From the NCBI GenBank assembly GCA_030737835.1, contig JAUJYN010000012.1, forward strand, positions 7,377,003 through 7,441,002: a stretch of 64,000 nt of DNA, written 5' to 3'. The DNA comes from Acorus gramineus. Its lineage: Eukaryota; Streptophyta; Magnoliopsida; Acorales; Acoraceae. The translations under genes were made by a program, and so were the position numbers. Below the pieces are notes generated by a model. That model worked only from the letters and a program-made list of their open reading frames with translations, was not told where the DNA came from and did no database searches. Each line of letters starts with the position of its first letter. Position 1 is the stretch's first letter. Of the stretch, positions 11,544-24,200 are shown piece after piece.

Positions 11544-12066
11544 TAGGGGTGCAAATCGATCAGTTTGGTTCAATTTATAATGAAACCATATTAAACCACA
11601 CTACTAACATATCCAGGTTAAAACCAAACCAAAGTTGAAACCAAAGTGGAAAAATCGTAAACCAAACCGAAGTAATTTGCCTAAACCGAATCAAACCGAA
11701 GTTAAGAAACTATTTCACCAAAAAACAATTGGTTAACATATATACCAACAATAGAGTAACAAAAGTCTATATATAGTATCAAGAGGGGATGATGTAAAAT
11801 CTATAGATTAGTGGGTTCTACTATTAGAATTTTTAGTATAAAAAGAATGGTTTAATGTATATATTTAATATGAATAATGAATTTTTAATTTAATCCGATT
11901 CAGTTTGGTTTTTTCGATTTTTCTTTAAGTGAAACCAAACCAAATTAAATCTTTCACTGATTTTTCAATCCATACCCAATCCAAACCAAAAAATTGTTGG
12001 CCCAAACCCAAAAAATCAGTTTGGATCTGTTTGGATTTGGATTAACTGACTAAAGTTGCAACCCTA
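11544..12066. mobile_element. hAT-type MITE, 523 bp
   Basis: The left end TAGGGGTGCAAATCGATC and the reversed right end TAGGGTTGCAACTTTAGTC are hAT-like termini. The flanks ACCAGTAA (11536-11543) and ATCAGTAA (12067-12074) make an 8-bp target-site duplication with one mismatch. The interior is crowded with 'aaaccaaacc' and its complement 'tttggtttgg'. It is non-coding. Confidence 0.85.
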
Positions 12067-12172
12067 ATCAGTAACCACCAACCCTAATCAGGAGACATCA
12101 AGCTAAGGGATCAGTGTGCCCATTGTTGAGCCTTGTAACCTGAGGATACAGTAGCATATCTGGGTCCAAAAT

Positions 12173-13286
12173 GGGGTGCCTCTAACTGCACCTCTCAAAT
12201 TGGGGTGCATGCCCCATTTTTTACACCTATCAAAAAACACTCAAATTTTTTAAACACCCCCATATTTATTTGGGGCACTTAATTTCCAATGCACACCACC
12301 AATTAAAGAAACCCTAAACCTCTCGCCCCTCTCGCCGTGGATCCCCCTCTCGTCGTCCCCTCTCTTGCTCGCCGTCATCATCTTCTCCGTGCAGACCTTC
12401 ACCGTCGATGATCCCAAGATATTGTTGGAGCTAATGTTATTGTTAATGGTTTTCTGTGGAGAAATCCATTGTTTTGGGGATGATTTGTTTGTTTGTTCGT
12501 TTGATTTAGGGGGAGGGGAAGATTTCACGAAAAAAGAGAAGAAGAGAGTGATGAAATGTGCCTTTTTTTTTGCTGCGTCCATGTGTTTCTTTATGTCTTG
12601 GTGATAAGGTTTTTGTGTGATTGAAATTGTGGAGTTATTTTTATTTTTTTAATATGTGCATGTTGTTTGTTTGATTTTACTGAATGTCATTCTTATCTGT
12701 ATGTTAAAATGTGTGGAATTATTTGTTTTTGAGATATATATATGGATGTTATTTATTTGGTTTTCGAAATGTGATTCGTGTTCCTTTATTTTTCATGCAC
12801 TGTCGACATAAATACTAAATATCGACACTGATAGTGTCGTGAATGATCCAAATGCTACGAGTTCAGTTTTCTGAACTCTGCGACACAAGCAGTGTCAACA
12901 TAAATACTTAATATTAACACTTATAGTGTCGCGAGTGTTCCAGATGCTACGGGTTCAGTTTTCTGAACCCCACGACACAAGCATTGTCGATATAAGTACT
13001 TAATATCGACACTGATAGTGTCACGAAGGTTTCAGATGCTATGGGTTCAGTTTTCTGAACCCCGCGACACAAGTATTGTCGACATAAATACCAAATATCG
13101 ACATTGATAATGTCGCGAAGGATCCATATGTTACGGGTTCAGTTTTCTAAACCCCGCGACACAAACATTGTCAACATAAAATTCAAATAATGGGGTGTGC
13201 ACAAGATTTGATTATAAATGGATCTTTTGTACACTATCTGTTTATGAGAGGTGTGCACCCCAATTTGAGGGGTGCAAAGGCACTCG
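12173..13286. mobile_element. Non-autonomous DNA element, 1114 bp, with hairpin array
   Basis: Both ends contain the inverted phrase TGCACC.CTCAAATTGGGGTG. The outer borders are GGGGTGCCTC at the left and CGAGTGCCTT when the right is reversed. A perfect 8-bp duplication, TCCAAAAT at 12165-12172 and 13287-13294, defines the insertion and suggests a hAT-class transposase. Inside are a GC-richer segment (12300-12580) that could be a captured host fragment, and a 92-bp tandem array (12801-13178). The reading frames at 12250-12582 and 12365-12604 overlap on opposite strands and have no recognisable product. Confidence 0.75.
12801..13178. repeat. 92-bp tandem array, four units plus a partial fifth
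   Basis: Unit starts (TGTCGACATA or variants) are at 12801, 12893, 12985, 13077 and 13169, exactly 92 bp apart. Each unit contains three small inverted repeats: GACACTGATAGTGTC, GGGTTCAGTTTTCTGAACCC and GACACAAGCATTGTC. A transcript or single strand would fold into a chain of three hairpins per unit. The units differ by scattered substitutions, several of which seem to change both arms. This is not a CRISPR array, because it lacks short repeats with unique spacers. Confidence 0.9.
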
Positions 13287-13294
13287 TCCAAAAT

Positions 13295-16204
13295 ACCATG
13301 AAAATGCACCATTCAATGGATACTCCACCCAACATATTTAAAATTAGAGCTCTGTTGCACATTGTCCTTTTTTCAGTAGCAGTTTCAGTCTCATACGTTT
13401 CATTAGCTGCATACTAGTTTTTCCCCCACACACGATATATGTGTAAATAAAAAAAAATTAAAATAGCTAATTAATCACAAAAAATGAGTTTTTTTTTTTT
13501 TTTTTGCATATATACTCTTCAACCAACTTTATATTGTAAAAGTATCACATTTGAAACACTCAAACCAATAATATCGCTCGAATAGATTAAAAAAAAAAAA
13601 TAACGTTTATGTACAATTTTAACTATTTTGAATAATATTATTGAAAATAACAATTCATTAGGGATATTTTGCTAAAATGTGATTTTTAAGGGTATATATT
13701 AAAAAAATCAAGAATTAAATTATTTCCAATATTCTTTAAAAATTCATAACATTTCAAGTATAACTCCAATTGGGTGATCAATATCTCCTTGGAAAGAATT
13801 TTTCGGTATATACTTATGACTGTGAAATATATTTTTCTCAAAAATGCTTATCGCACCGATGAAAAGTGAGATCAAACATTAAAACTCATATTTGACATGA
13901 AATTAGCTATTTATCACCTAAATTCCATGATCATCTCAATCTAAATCTAATAAAAATAATAAGAAAAAAATATGATGATGTGGCACGATCACTGTCATTC
14001 ATTCAATATATCTTTAATACATACAGATATTAAAAAGATAGATTTGATTAATATCTCACATTATCTTTTAAAATATTAAAAATGTCTTCTTTTCATTTTT
14101 ACCCTTAATATAAAATTAAAAGTTCATGTATAATTAAGGATAAAATTGGAAATAAAAATGTTACACACGAAGGAACATACAAACTCAAACACTTTCGGTT
14201 AGTATAATAGATAGATACCACATTAACGAGGCATATGCCTTGTTAGAAATAATGCATCCATACAATTCATTAGAGTATATGCTTCTTCTTCTTTTTATAA
14301 AAATATGTATTTTATTAGATGATGTATATGATGTTAAAAAAATTCAGAGCATATGTGGACTTAAAAAATGATTGTACGTAACATAATCTTTAAAAATAGG
14401 ATAATATTAGGGATGGCCCTATACGTAGTCCACTGGTCCCAATATAGTTTGATGTCTTAAAAAAGTTTTGCACTTTACATAATAGAGTATATACTTCTAA
14501 AAAAAACATGAAACATATATTTCAATGAATTCTGTATATTCATCTACGTCGAAATTACATGTTTCATGTAAAGAGTATATACTTTGTTAACAAAATGGGA
14601 TTGCATGTAAGACTACATGTAAAACTGTGTGTAATAATACTCTTAAAGTTACATTCAACTATATCCAAATGGTCTCTCCCCCCAAATGCATTTCTATGAT
14701 AAATTATGAATTATGCATGGGTAATGTCATACAATGTTCTTATATATCATCCTACATGCACTCCTCAAAGAGAACATATATCGTTAAATGAATCATGTGA
14801 TATATTGTTTTTTCATAAAACAGTATATATATGCAATTTTATATATTTATTATTAGAAAAATACATGTTTATTAATTATTATACACCTTATATTAACAAA
14901 TTAAAGCAACAAATGGATAAAAAGGAGTTCATACCGGAATCTACCGAGCATTATCCATTGGAAAAATGATATGTCTAACCCTTGTGTAGCTCCATCCACA
15001 GTCCTCACTAAAAAAAAAATTTAAATATATATTGTCATGAAAAGTAAATCACACACTGAGATATATTAGTATATTTTTCCTTATGGCATGTTTAGATACA
15101 GTACAAATGACATCAGCTCAAATACAATACTTTGTTCGGTTATGATGATTAAATGTAACAAATAAAATCTAGTGTTCCCATTTACCCCATCAAATGAGCA
15201 ATCAAAATCTCAAACAACCCTATGTATTACTATTTGTAACTTCTTTTATTTTCTCACTTTTCATCCAAAAAAAGGTATGTGTAACATAATTTTACATCTT
15301 TACCCTCTAACAAATTTATTAAAATCGATTATTATCTATAAAAAAAAATTATTCTCCTAATCTTATCTTAAGATTTAAAATAGATAATTACATCTTATAA
15401 ATTTATATGACTTAGAATAATATAATCATGTGGATTATAAATATTAATGTGACATAAAATATTATAAATATTATTATATTAAAATATACCAAGAAATTTT
15501 ATTTAATTATCCTAGACATTATCCAAAAAAATTGCTATAAAAAAAAATCTTCTGAGTTAGTTGAAATCTGGTTTATTTGTGTTTATATTCAATTATATTA
15601 GAACCATTTTTTATTAGCCACATTGGCTTTATATCTAGATTTAAAAAACTAATATATGCAATATTTAAATGTTTATTTTTTATATATAATATACTGTTCA
15701 TATAGTTTTTCGATTTTAAGAAAATAACATGTTTTATAATCATCTAAAAAAAATATTTTATCTATTTATAATATTAATATTATCTTTTATATAAACAATT
15801 TCATATATGCGAGACAAACAGCTGCAAAACAAAAATACATGTGTAAATAATAGTACAACATAAAAATGATTGATATGCACAAACAATGTATAAATTTTTT
15901 TCTATATGTATGCGCAATATAAAATTTGCATACGTAAACACACGTATGAATAAACAATGCATCTAAACAGTGTTGAGGGTGTGTCGGCAGTCTTATCTCC
16001 ATGGTATTGATGGGTCCGGTCCTGGGTCAACAAGGGTTGGTCTGAATAAAATCTTGTTTACTTGTGACTTCTGGTATGACTTTCAGTTAGAACTCACACA
16101 TCTCTACAGTTCCACCAACCGTGTATTTATTGAGTGGACTTTTTTTATTCCATTGGTAGGCTTTTCTTTTTTGTTCTCATGTGTATGCTACAAGCACATG
16201 AGCA
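13295..16204. other. Intergenic AT-rich stretch
   Basis: No gene is supported. At 14225-14380 the phrases 'gcatccatacaattcattagagtatatgcttc' and 'tataaaaatatgtattttattagatga' match 61075-61170 and, in part, 17640-17720, so this is a dispersed repeat (family C) of unknown class. Elsewhere there are A/T runs and the odd phrase 'cagttccaccaac' near 16107, shared with 10367. Confidence 0.45.
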
Positions 16205-16605
16205 CATAGAACAGATATAGAATAAGGTGGAAGATGGAAAAGTCCCAAAAAACAAAAATTTGTTTATTCTCAAGGATAAGTGGTCAGAATACATGAAAGT
16301 CATCTGTGATTGATATTAAAGATCTCTGATGAAATTGTGTTATTCCACATATTCTATTCTATTGTTATAAGAGGGGCTCATATGTCTAATCATCTTTCAT
16401 CACATCAGCTCACGTATCTAATCATTTTTTTACATTTTATTTCTCTTTTATTCACATTTTATTTATAAAAATTTCATTATTTCATTTTTCAACCAGAATA
16501 ATTAAAAACACGATTAAATAAAATGATTTATTTCACTGATATAACTCTTTTTACTGGAATAATTATCTATCCAAAAATATTTTATGCCATTATCCAAATG
16601 AAAGC
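16205..16605. repeat. Dispersed repeat family B, copy 2
   Basis: This block shares with 9729-10175 the ordered phrases 'gaataaggtgg', 'gttattccacatattctat', 'ctcatatgtctaatca', 'aataattaaaaacacgatt', 'atttatttcactgatata' and 'atccaaatg'. Divergence is substantial, so both are old. It is non-coding. Confidence 0.5.
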
Positions 16606-18205
16606 TGAAAAATATAGATAGATGGAAAGTGACAAAAACAACCATGTAGGAGTGTTGGAGAGTCACACTCTACATGGCAAATTAAGGGAATACTACCATA
16701 TACGTTTATATGGTTGAACATGAATAAGCCCTCTCCTTTTTCATCACCACAAAAAAAATTCACGGTGCTATGGATAAATACTTGATAAATACTTCATTCC
16801 TAAAATCATCTTTCATTCCATTTCAAACTGGCATAATATATATATATATATAGATAAGTGATGTGAATCTATTTCATAGCATAATAATATATATAATATA
16901 TATAAATACTTGATAAATACTTCATTCCTATAATCAGACGGTCCTATTTTCACTTAACTCTTACCGGTAAGAGTTCCCCAAAAAAGGGACCATCCGATCA
17001 CAAGATTTACATGATCAGACAGTCCACACGTAATCCGCACGGACAACACAAGCGACATATTGCGCCATGTCACACACACACACATTATGTTTTAAGGCGT
17101 TATACACCATCCCTCTTAGGCCTGATAAACGAACCGAGCATACATACCGAGCATAAAATCTACATACATACCAATCATAGCAAAAATGACAAGGCTTTTA
17201 CCAAATGAGCTCCTGACAGATTGACAAAGAAAAAGACGTCCTCTCTTTATTGAAAAGTCTTATTCCTATTTATGGAATAAGATTGAACAATTGAAATTAA
17301 AAGAAACTTAAAAACACTAACCCACCCAAAAATAAAGCAGCTTAAAAAACAATGAAACAGAGCTGCTTAAAAAAAAATTCCAATCACACTAGTGGTATGA
17401 TACATGCTACAAAGATGGACCTTTCAGTTCATACAGTGAATCTATTTCATTCTAGGCATCTTCAAAAAAAATTTGTGAATGTACACAAGCTTTCCAAGTA
17501 GGGCTGACTCAAAGTAGATTAAAAACCCGGGTCCCATATTGTTGTTAATACACTCAATCATTCCTCCTAACCCGGCATATAAATCTCTAATAGAGATATA
17601 TTCTATTAGGAGAGTGCATATTCCACTAGAGAAATTGCAAGGTATACATTCAATTCTTTTGAATATGTAGTACTTTTTGTTTTTATAAAAGTATATACTT
17701 CATTAGTCAAAATCTACCTTTCAAAAAATTCAAAACATGTAAAACTGCAAAAGCAACTACAAGAACGATTAACATCTTCTCATGTCAGATGCATAGCTGT
17801 GACAAGAATGATTAAGTGTAACACTTCCCATGACAAATACCTAGTTGTGCTGAGTAATGCGAATATTTGCGGAAGTCTCCCTTCACATCACAAGATATTG
17901 AATCTATATAAGCCTGAATTCGATAACACAATGACAAAGAAAAATGTCACAATCCATTTATAGCCCCGCCTGAAAATCCACACGTATTTTGATTTTTTTT
18001 TTTAAATATTGTATCTCATCTAATAAGATATATACTTTTATGATAAAAAAAAAAATTATATACTCAACCAAATTATAGGGACACATGAAATGAAAATTTT
18101 CTAATGAGAAATATTCTTCTTTGGATAGAGATCGAGGTACATGAGACCGTAGGCAGATTTATAATTGGGACCATCTGTAACAACGCTATAACATAAATTA
18201 CCTTG
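16606..18205. other. Intergenic, downstream of the UGT80-like gene
   Basis: No gene is supported. At 16956-16975 there is a perfect 20-bp palindrome centred on ACCGGT, flanked by the further complementary arms GGTCCTATTTT and AAAAAAGGGACC. A CA microsatellite lies near 17072-17084. The last part (about 18100-18205) is likely the 3' untranslated region of the glycosyltransferase gene on the minus strand; I see no canonical AATAAA. Confidence 0.5.
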
Positions 18206-21200
18206 TTAGGTTTCAATTTCTGACATTGCCAAACTGATCACATCCTCCTCAAGGATCTTAAGAGCTTCTCCAACTCCATCCTTTTAAGTTGCGAAGGGGA
18301 TGAAAAAATGTATTAAAATCTTCATTTCAATGGAAACAAACAACAGAAATTCATTCATGAACGTAAAAGGGAAAGATCATCATGATCCTATATAATGTTA
18401 TCAAGGAATTGGAAGATTCATATTTTCGATTTAGCAAGATAATTTAACACTGATAGTATAAGTGCATCCAAGAAGATGTCAAGACAGACAATTCCTATAC
18501 CCCCATTTGTCTCCTGAACAAAAAGGTGGATAAGAGAAAGAACAAGCTTAATCCTCGAAAAAAATGTTTGTTTTAGCATGGATTAATTGTAATAATTATG
18601 CCTTAAATTTTAAAAATAAATCCAGATAGCTATACCTAGGGAGACAGGTTTGTTTTATACTTGCTTGTTCATCCAAAATTATATTGTACTCAAAAGACAA
18701 ATACCGAAAAAATTATCCAAACAAAGAAAATAATACCAAATAAAAGAAAATTCATCTAATTCTCCTCTATTTTATATCCAGATAAATTATTCATGAACCA
18801 AATGGAGTGATATAGTTTTTGTAGTCTACAACTAAGTGGATAATTTTACTACTACTTGACATAGAAATAATTCAGAATGCTCTGTTTTCTTGTCAAAAGC
18901 ACTAATCTAATAAAACAATAGTTGTGAAGCAAAGATAGTGTAATACATGCATAGCATCCTTTTTCAGTTAAATTGGTAACAAACAAATATGATGGTTTAT
19001 CATCTCCATCGACATCAATAGCCGAATTATCTTATTGTACTCATATAACATTGCTCAACAAGTTGATGGATATTGCAATCAAGCAAAATTGAATAATTAC
19101 ACAAACCTCTTGGATGATCGTCTTAGCTGTTTCGTATGCACGAGATTTCATGTCCGAGGATAAAGCAGATCTTATTGACTTCATCAAGGCTTGCGAAGCT
19201 TGTTCTATACTAGTAGCATCATTATCTTCTGGAACCAAATGATGTTTTTGCAGTGGTTCGGGTGCAAGTCCAAGCCAAAACATTCTTTCTGCCCAGTAGA
19301 ATTGATCAAACATAAAGGGGCATATTATCTGTCATCCACACAAGTAGGCATCATCAGTGATCATGCAGGCTAAAACCTTGTATATGCTAATTCCATTAAT
19401 CTTTGTATTCATGTGCTGTCGTTCTTGCTTGTCAGCAAACTCACCCATATGTGTGCAAAAGCGCTCTACAGTCAGCAGGATATTTCACTATTAAGTTAAG
19501 CAAACTCACCTTTATTAGTTCCTGATACATTTCTCATTGATTTTCAACAATGGAAATGACGTGTAAATAAACACACACATTTTTTTTGAACATGCGATGC
19601 ATGTGCACATAGTTCAATAGACATTAAGCACATAGTAGATCTCTTGACTTTTCATGTCTGAACTTTTTATGTGCTCTATTTTGAATCTACCTTCATCCAG
19701 TCCCTGATGCCCACTTCAGAAATCAGAATGACTTACATACCCACATTGTCTTGTGTTGTACTCATATCTGTATTGGCTACTTTAATTTTATTTCTTTAGT
19801 TAAATCTGTATCAATTTTGATCAATTTTGTTCTATGCACTTTCAAGCTATACAATTCCCTGGATTCAACCCATACCCCATCGTATCTCTCAGCTATCTAA
19901 AATTTCTTTTAACCAGTCAGCAATATAAATACACACAAGTCAACATTCATAGTAGAATTTATTTGATTATCTCAGCAAAATTTGAAAGTTAATGTTGACA
20001 CACAGTTAATGTTGACATAGTAGAAGAATATGAAAAACATCGTCTTCAAAATCCACACATATCCATGCTTAAACGGGATTAAGCCAGTATCTAAACAGGA
20101 TAAAATTGTGTTATATGGACTATCCAATTTTGTTTACTGATGAAAGTGTGGGTAGGCAAATGGAAACAAAAACCTGAGGAACACCGGCACGTAGTGCTGC
20201 TGCAGTGGATCCACTGTTGAAACATAAAAAGATAAATAATACCTGAGCACATACTCAGTAAATATAGTTTGTGATATTTTTAAGAAAAATATCAATGTCT
20301 AAAAAGATTGGCATGAAAAATATATTGCCTCACCTGCCTCCATGATGAATCACAACTGAACATCTCTGGAAGAGCCAGCTATATGGCAAGCTACTGATTT
20401 TTTTAAAACAACGAAGGAAGATGTAAGTACAGACAGCAATTTTTCAACTGAAAATGGATATACATATCATATTATGACTAAGAAGACAGACCCATAAAAG
20501 CAGAAAAGGCGACCATTGAAAAGGATTTCACAGTCTTTGAAGTTGGATTGTGATTGACTATAACTCGGTGATGTGCCGGCAATATGTTGAATGGCAGACT
20601 CTAAAGGTTCATAGCCACATGTGAGGAGGAGAAACTTGCAGCCTGTTCCCTCCAGAACAGCTTTCAATACCATAAGAAACGCCATAGGATTTCTAAGAAA
20701 ACCCATGCTGCACAAAGAATTGTCCTCGTATTAGCTTGTAAGCATAATAATAATTTTAAAAAAATTCAATTCTTTAAAAATAAGTTCTACTCTTTATTTG
20801 TTTGTCTTCATAACCTCCATAATCATATGATTTTTAGTAAGTTTAAGCATATACTCTTTTTAGGCATTTTCAATTTAATGGAATAGTTTAAGTGTTTAGC
20901 TAATTATGTGTTTCAGGTGAATTTGTGGGTGATGAATTGCCTCTAAGATGAATGCAGACATTATAGTCACATATTCTTCAAAATCATCTAGATGTCTTTC
21001 CATGTCTAAAATAATTTAAATTCCTCTTTGCTTGCATGAATTTAAATTGCATAACAAATGTCGTAAATTTGCCTATCCTCCAGCCCTCCCCTATCCACAC
21101 AACAGACCTCTTATGGCTGGTTTCGTAAAGGGATGAGTAGTGAGATAGAGAATAATTATGGGGATAAGTGAGTAGGAGGGCAACTTATCTCCGTTTGGTA

Positions 21201-24200
21201 TAAAAAAAAAAAAAATTCAGGATAAACCGCAGATAGTTGTCCCGATTGTGAAATGAAATGGGAATATTTTGTTCAACCTAAATGCTGGGACAACATTTAT
21301 TCCTACCTTTTGTCCCAATTTCGACAAATGTGAATATGAACAAAATTGATGGATTTTTCATCCCTTAAAATTAGCACAGCTTATCTTTAAAACCTTAACC
21401 CCCTGCTAAACTAGCCCTTAGGGGGGGATTTGGGACCGATTTACACAGAGTTGGCATCAAATTTTTTTTTTTTTTAAGATTGGTGCACCCTGGGTTTGAT
21501 CCCTTGACCTCCTTTACGAATAGGGGGTGCTAGCTGACTATCCTAAAGCTTGGTTCGCGAGTTGGCATCAAGTTAATTAATTTAAACTATTATTTTCTTG
21601 TTGTGGTGAATTTTCAATTATTCAAGATGCACCCCACTATTAATCCCATTTTAATGGGATAAGGTCTATTTGCTTCTTTTCTGTTATTCCCTCTCAAAAT
21701 CATTTACCAAATATTTTTCTCCATGAATATCCTCCAAACGACATTAATTATGATGCTCTACTTCTATCAGGCTATATGAATCTTTCCTCTTTCACAACCA
21801 TGATTTTTTTTTCTCATTTTACACCAAATTTCTCAACTCCTTGAGACATTTATCAAAATTGACCATCAAGAGTTAAAAACTTAAAATTTCCTTGAAAACT
21901 TTAAACCTTTCCCCCGGTCATGAACACGGTAATTGCATTCTGTTCTCTAATTCAGATGCTGGATATTTAGATACCCATGTTTAGTTAAGCAATTTAGACT
22001 AAGAAAATATAGCACTACGACTCTATGGAGTTATAAATCTAAACATAAAATGGAACTACAATGATAAGTAAAAACATGGACAATTTATCCCAGCATCTGA
22101 TCTACTAACTAAAAATAAAATAAAATGCAAATGCTGATGTACTTCTAACTAAAAAACATGTCAACCACACTCAGGAATTGATCATGTAAATTAAATGGGA
22201 GGTGTATTTATTTAGTAGTAAAACTGGAATGTGCAATGAACAAGTGGTGATAAGCTTACCTTCCAACTGAACTCAGTCCAACAAATATTGGTGAACAGTG
22301 GTCAGAGTCCAACTCTAGGAACAATTGTAGATCATAGTGATCACCACATAATCTGTTATTATTAGTTGACATCTTGCACTCATCACAAGAAAATTGCCAT
22401 TCCATGGGAAGACACCAAAATCCACAGATATGAGTATTTGATGGCCAGTAACCTGCAATGCCAAAAGCAAAAAGATAAAGATTCTCTCACTCTCTGGATA
22501 TCCAAATACCAAGGCAAACAAAATTTTATTTTTAAGCACAACAACAACCATTCATATACCACTTCTTCTGATTTTTTTCATGAATAATGGTAAAACAAAT
22601 TACTAATATACAGCTTAAGCATTATATATTATTATGTCACCATGTTAATAGAAACACCACAGACATCATGCAAACTTAGTGTTTCAAGGAAATCGGTAGA
22701 TTAAAACAGCTCACTAATGTGAATCATTCTCTACATTATAATTTACTACAACTGGAATGGACATCTTTCTTAAAGATTACACAAGTCTTTTTAAGAAATT
22801 AGAGAAAAAAGGCCACGCAGAAAATGTGTACTATCTTTCATGTTATATTCTCATTTCATTAAGATAAAGACTACATTGAATTGTATTGAGATAAGGGTCA
22901 TCAAAAAGCCCGTGGCCCGAAATCCCGGCCCGCCCGGCCCGCGCTCGTAGGGCCAAAGCCAGGCCGGCCCCGGCCTGTTTTCAAAGCCCGCCCTTCTGAG
23001 GCCCGAAGTGGGCCCGTTCGGGCTGGCCCGTAGGCCTATGGGGGGCAATCCAATAAATGAGTAACATGTAATTTTTATTTGAATTGTGGTTGAATTATAC
23101 AAATTACTGACATTTATGTAGGTGCTAACCTAGTTAAGTACATATAATTATTTATTTTTTCAAATAATTAATTCATTTAATATTTTTATTTTGAAAATTC
23201 AATAGATATAAATATTTTTTTTAACATTATACTTTAAATTTTGTGTTATTTTAACATTATATACAAATGAACAACTTAAAATTAAAAAATCAAAAGAAAT
23301 AAGATGTTTAGAATTTGGGCCCGTAGGCCCGCCCGTGGACCGAACCCAGGCTCGACCCGTGAGGCCCTGTTTTTTGGCCGCAAGACGGTCCGGCCCGGGC
23401 CCGCTGGCCAAGCAGGCTTGCGGGCCTAGGCCCTATTTCAACGGGCCGGCCCGTTGCCGACCCCTATAGTGAGATACAGCAATATATAAAATCAGTATAT
23501 TAGTAATAACTTAAAAACACTTCCTCATAGTTTTATGGGATTTTTGCATATATAACCTTGTTAAATTTTAATTTTATCAAAATACCCCTGAAAAAACTCA
23601 CAATGCAAAAATACCCCTCAAAAACTTTAAATGAGTGCAATCGTGCCCTTGTGGTCAAATTCCGTCTGGTTTAGTTAATATTTTCCATTTTCATTCCATT
23701 ATAGATGTTAAAATGACCCTTGTACCCTCAGGTTACCCAAAGTGAGTTTTGTTTTTATTTTTTATTTTTTTTGCATATATACCCCTCTTCAAATCCGTAT
23801 TTGCATAATTACCCCTTTTATTTTCATCATTACATAAATACCCCTGAAATTTTAATACATCGTGTAAATTTGCTCGTGAGATTAGTGTTCGTGAGAATTG
23901 ATTAGAATATCTCCATTAGCCACCGTAATCACACGTAAATAGTCCAAAATATCCTCATCACGCTCTATTTGGATGGTCGAACTCTAGTTCCTTCTTCCTC
24001 TTTCAACCTTCTCTCTTTCTTTTTCATGTAGGGTTGAGTAGGGTGTGTAATTTAAGTGAGGCATAAACTGGTCATTTTACAGAGTACTAGTAGGGTTAAG
24101 AATCTAACCATGGTTCAGTCTACGTTCTAAACAACGACTGAAGGAGGGGCAAAATTTGCACAATTTATTAAAATTTCAGGGGTATTTATGTAATGGTGGA

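Noticed and set aside
12250-12604. Gene for a 110- or 79-residue protein
   Set aside because: Opposite-strand overlapping frames within a transposon, no domain, no splice context; at best a captured fragment.
12801-13178. CRISPR array
   Set aside because: Units are 92-bp near-identical tandem copies without unique spacers, and the genome is a plant.
21465-21560. A tRNA gene or SINE in a UGT80-like gene intron
   Set aside because: The phrase 'gggtttgatccc' is B-box-like, but no paired arms or A box at the right spacing were found.
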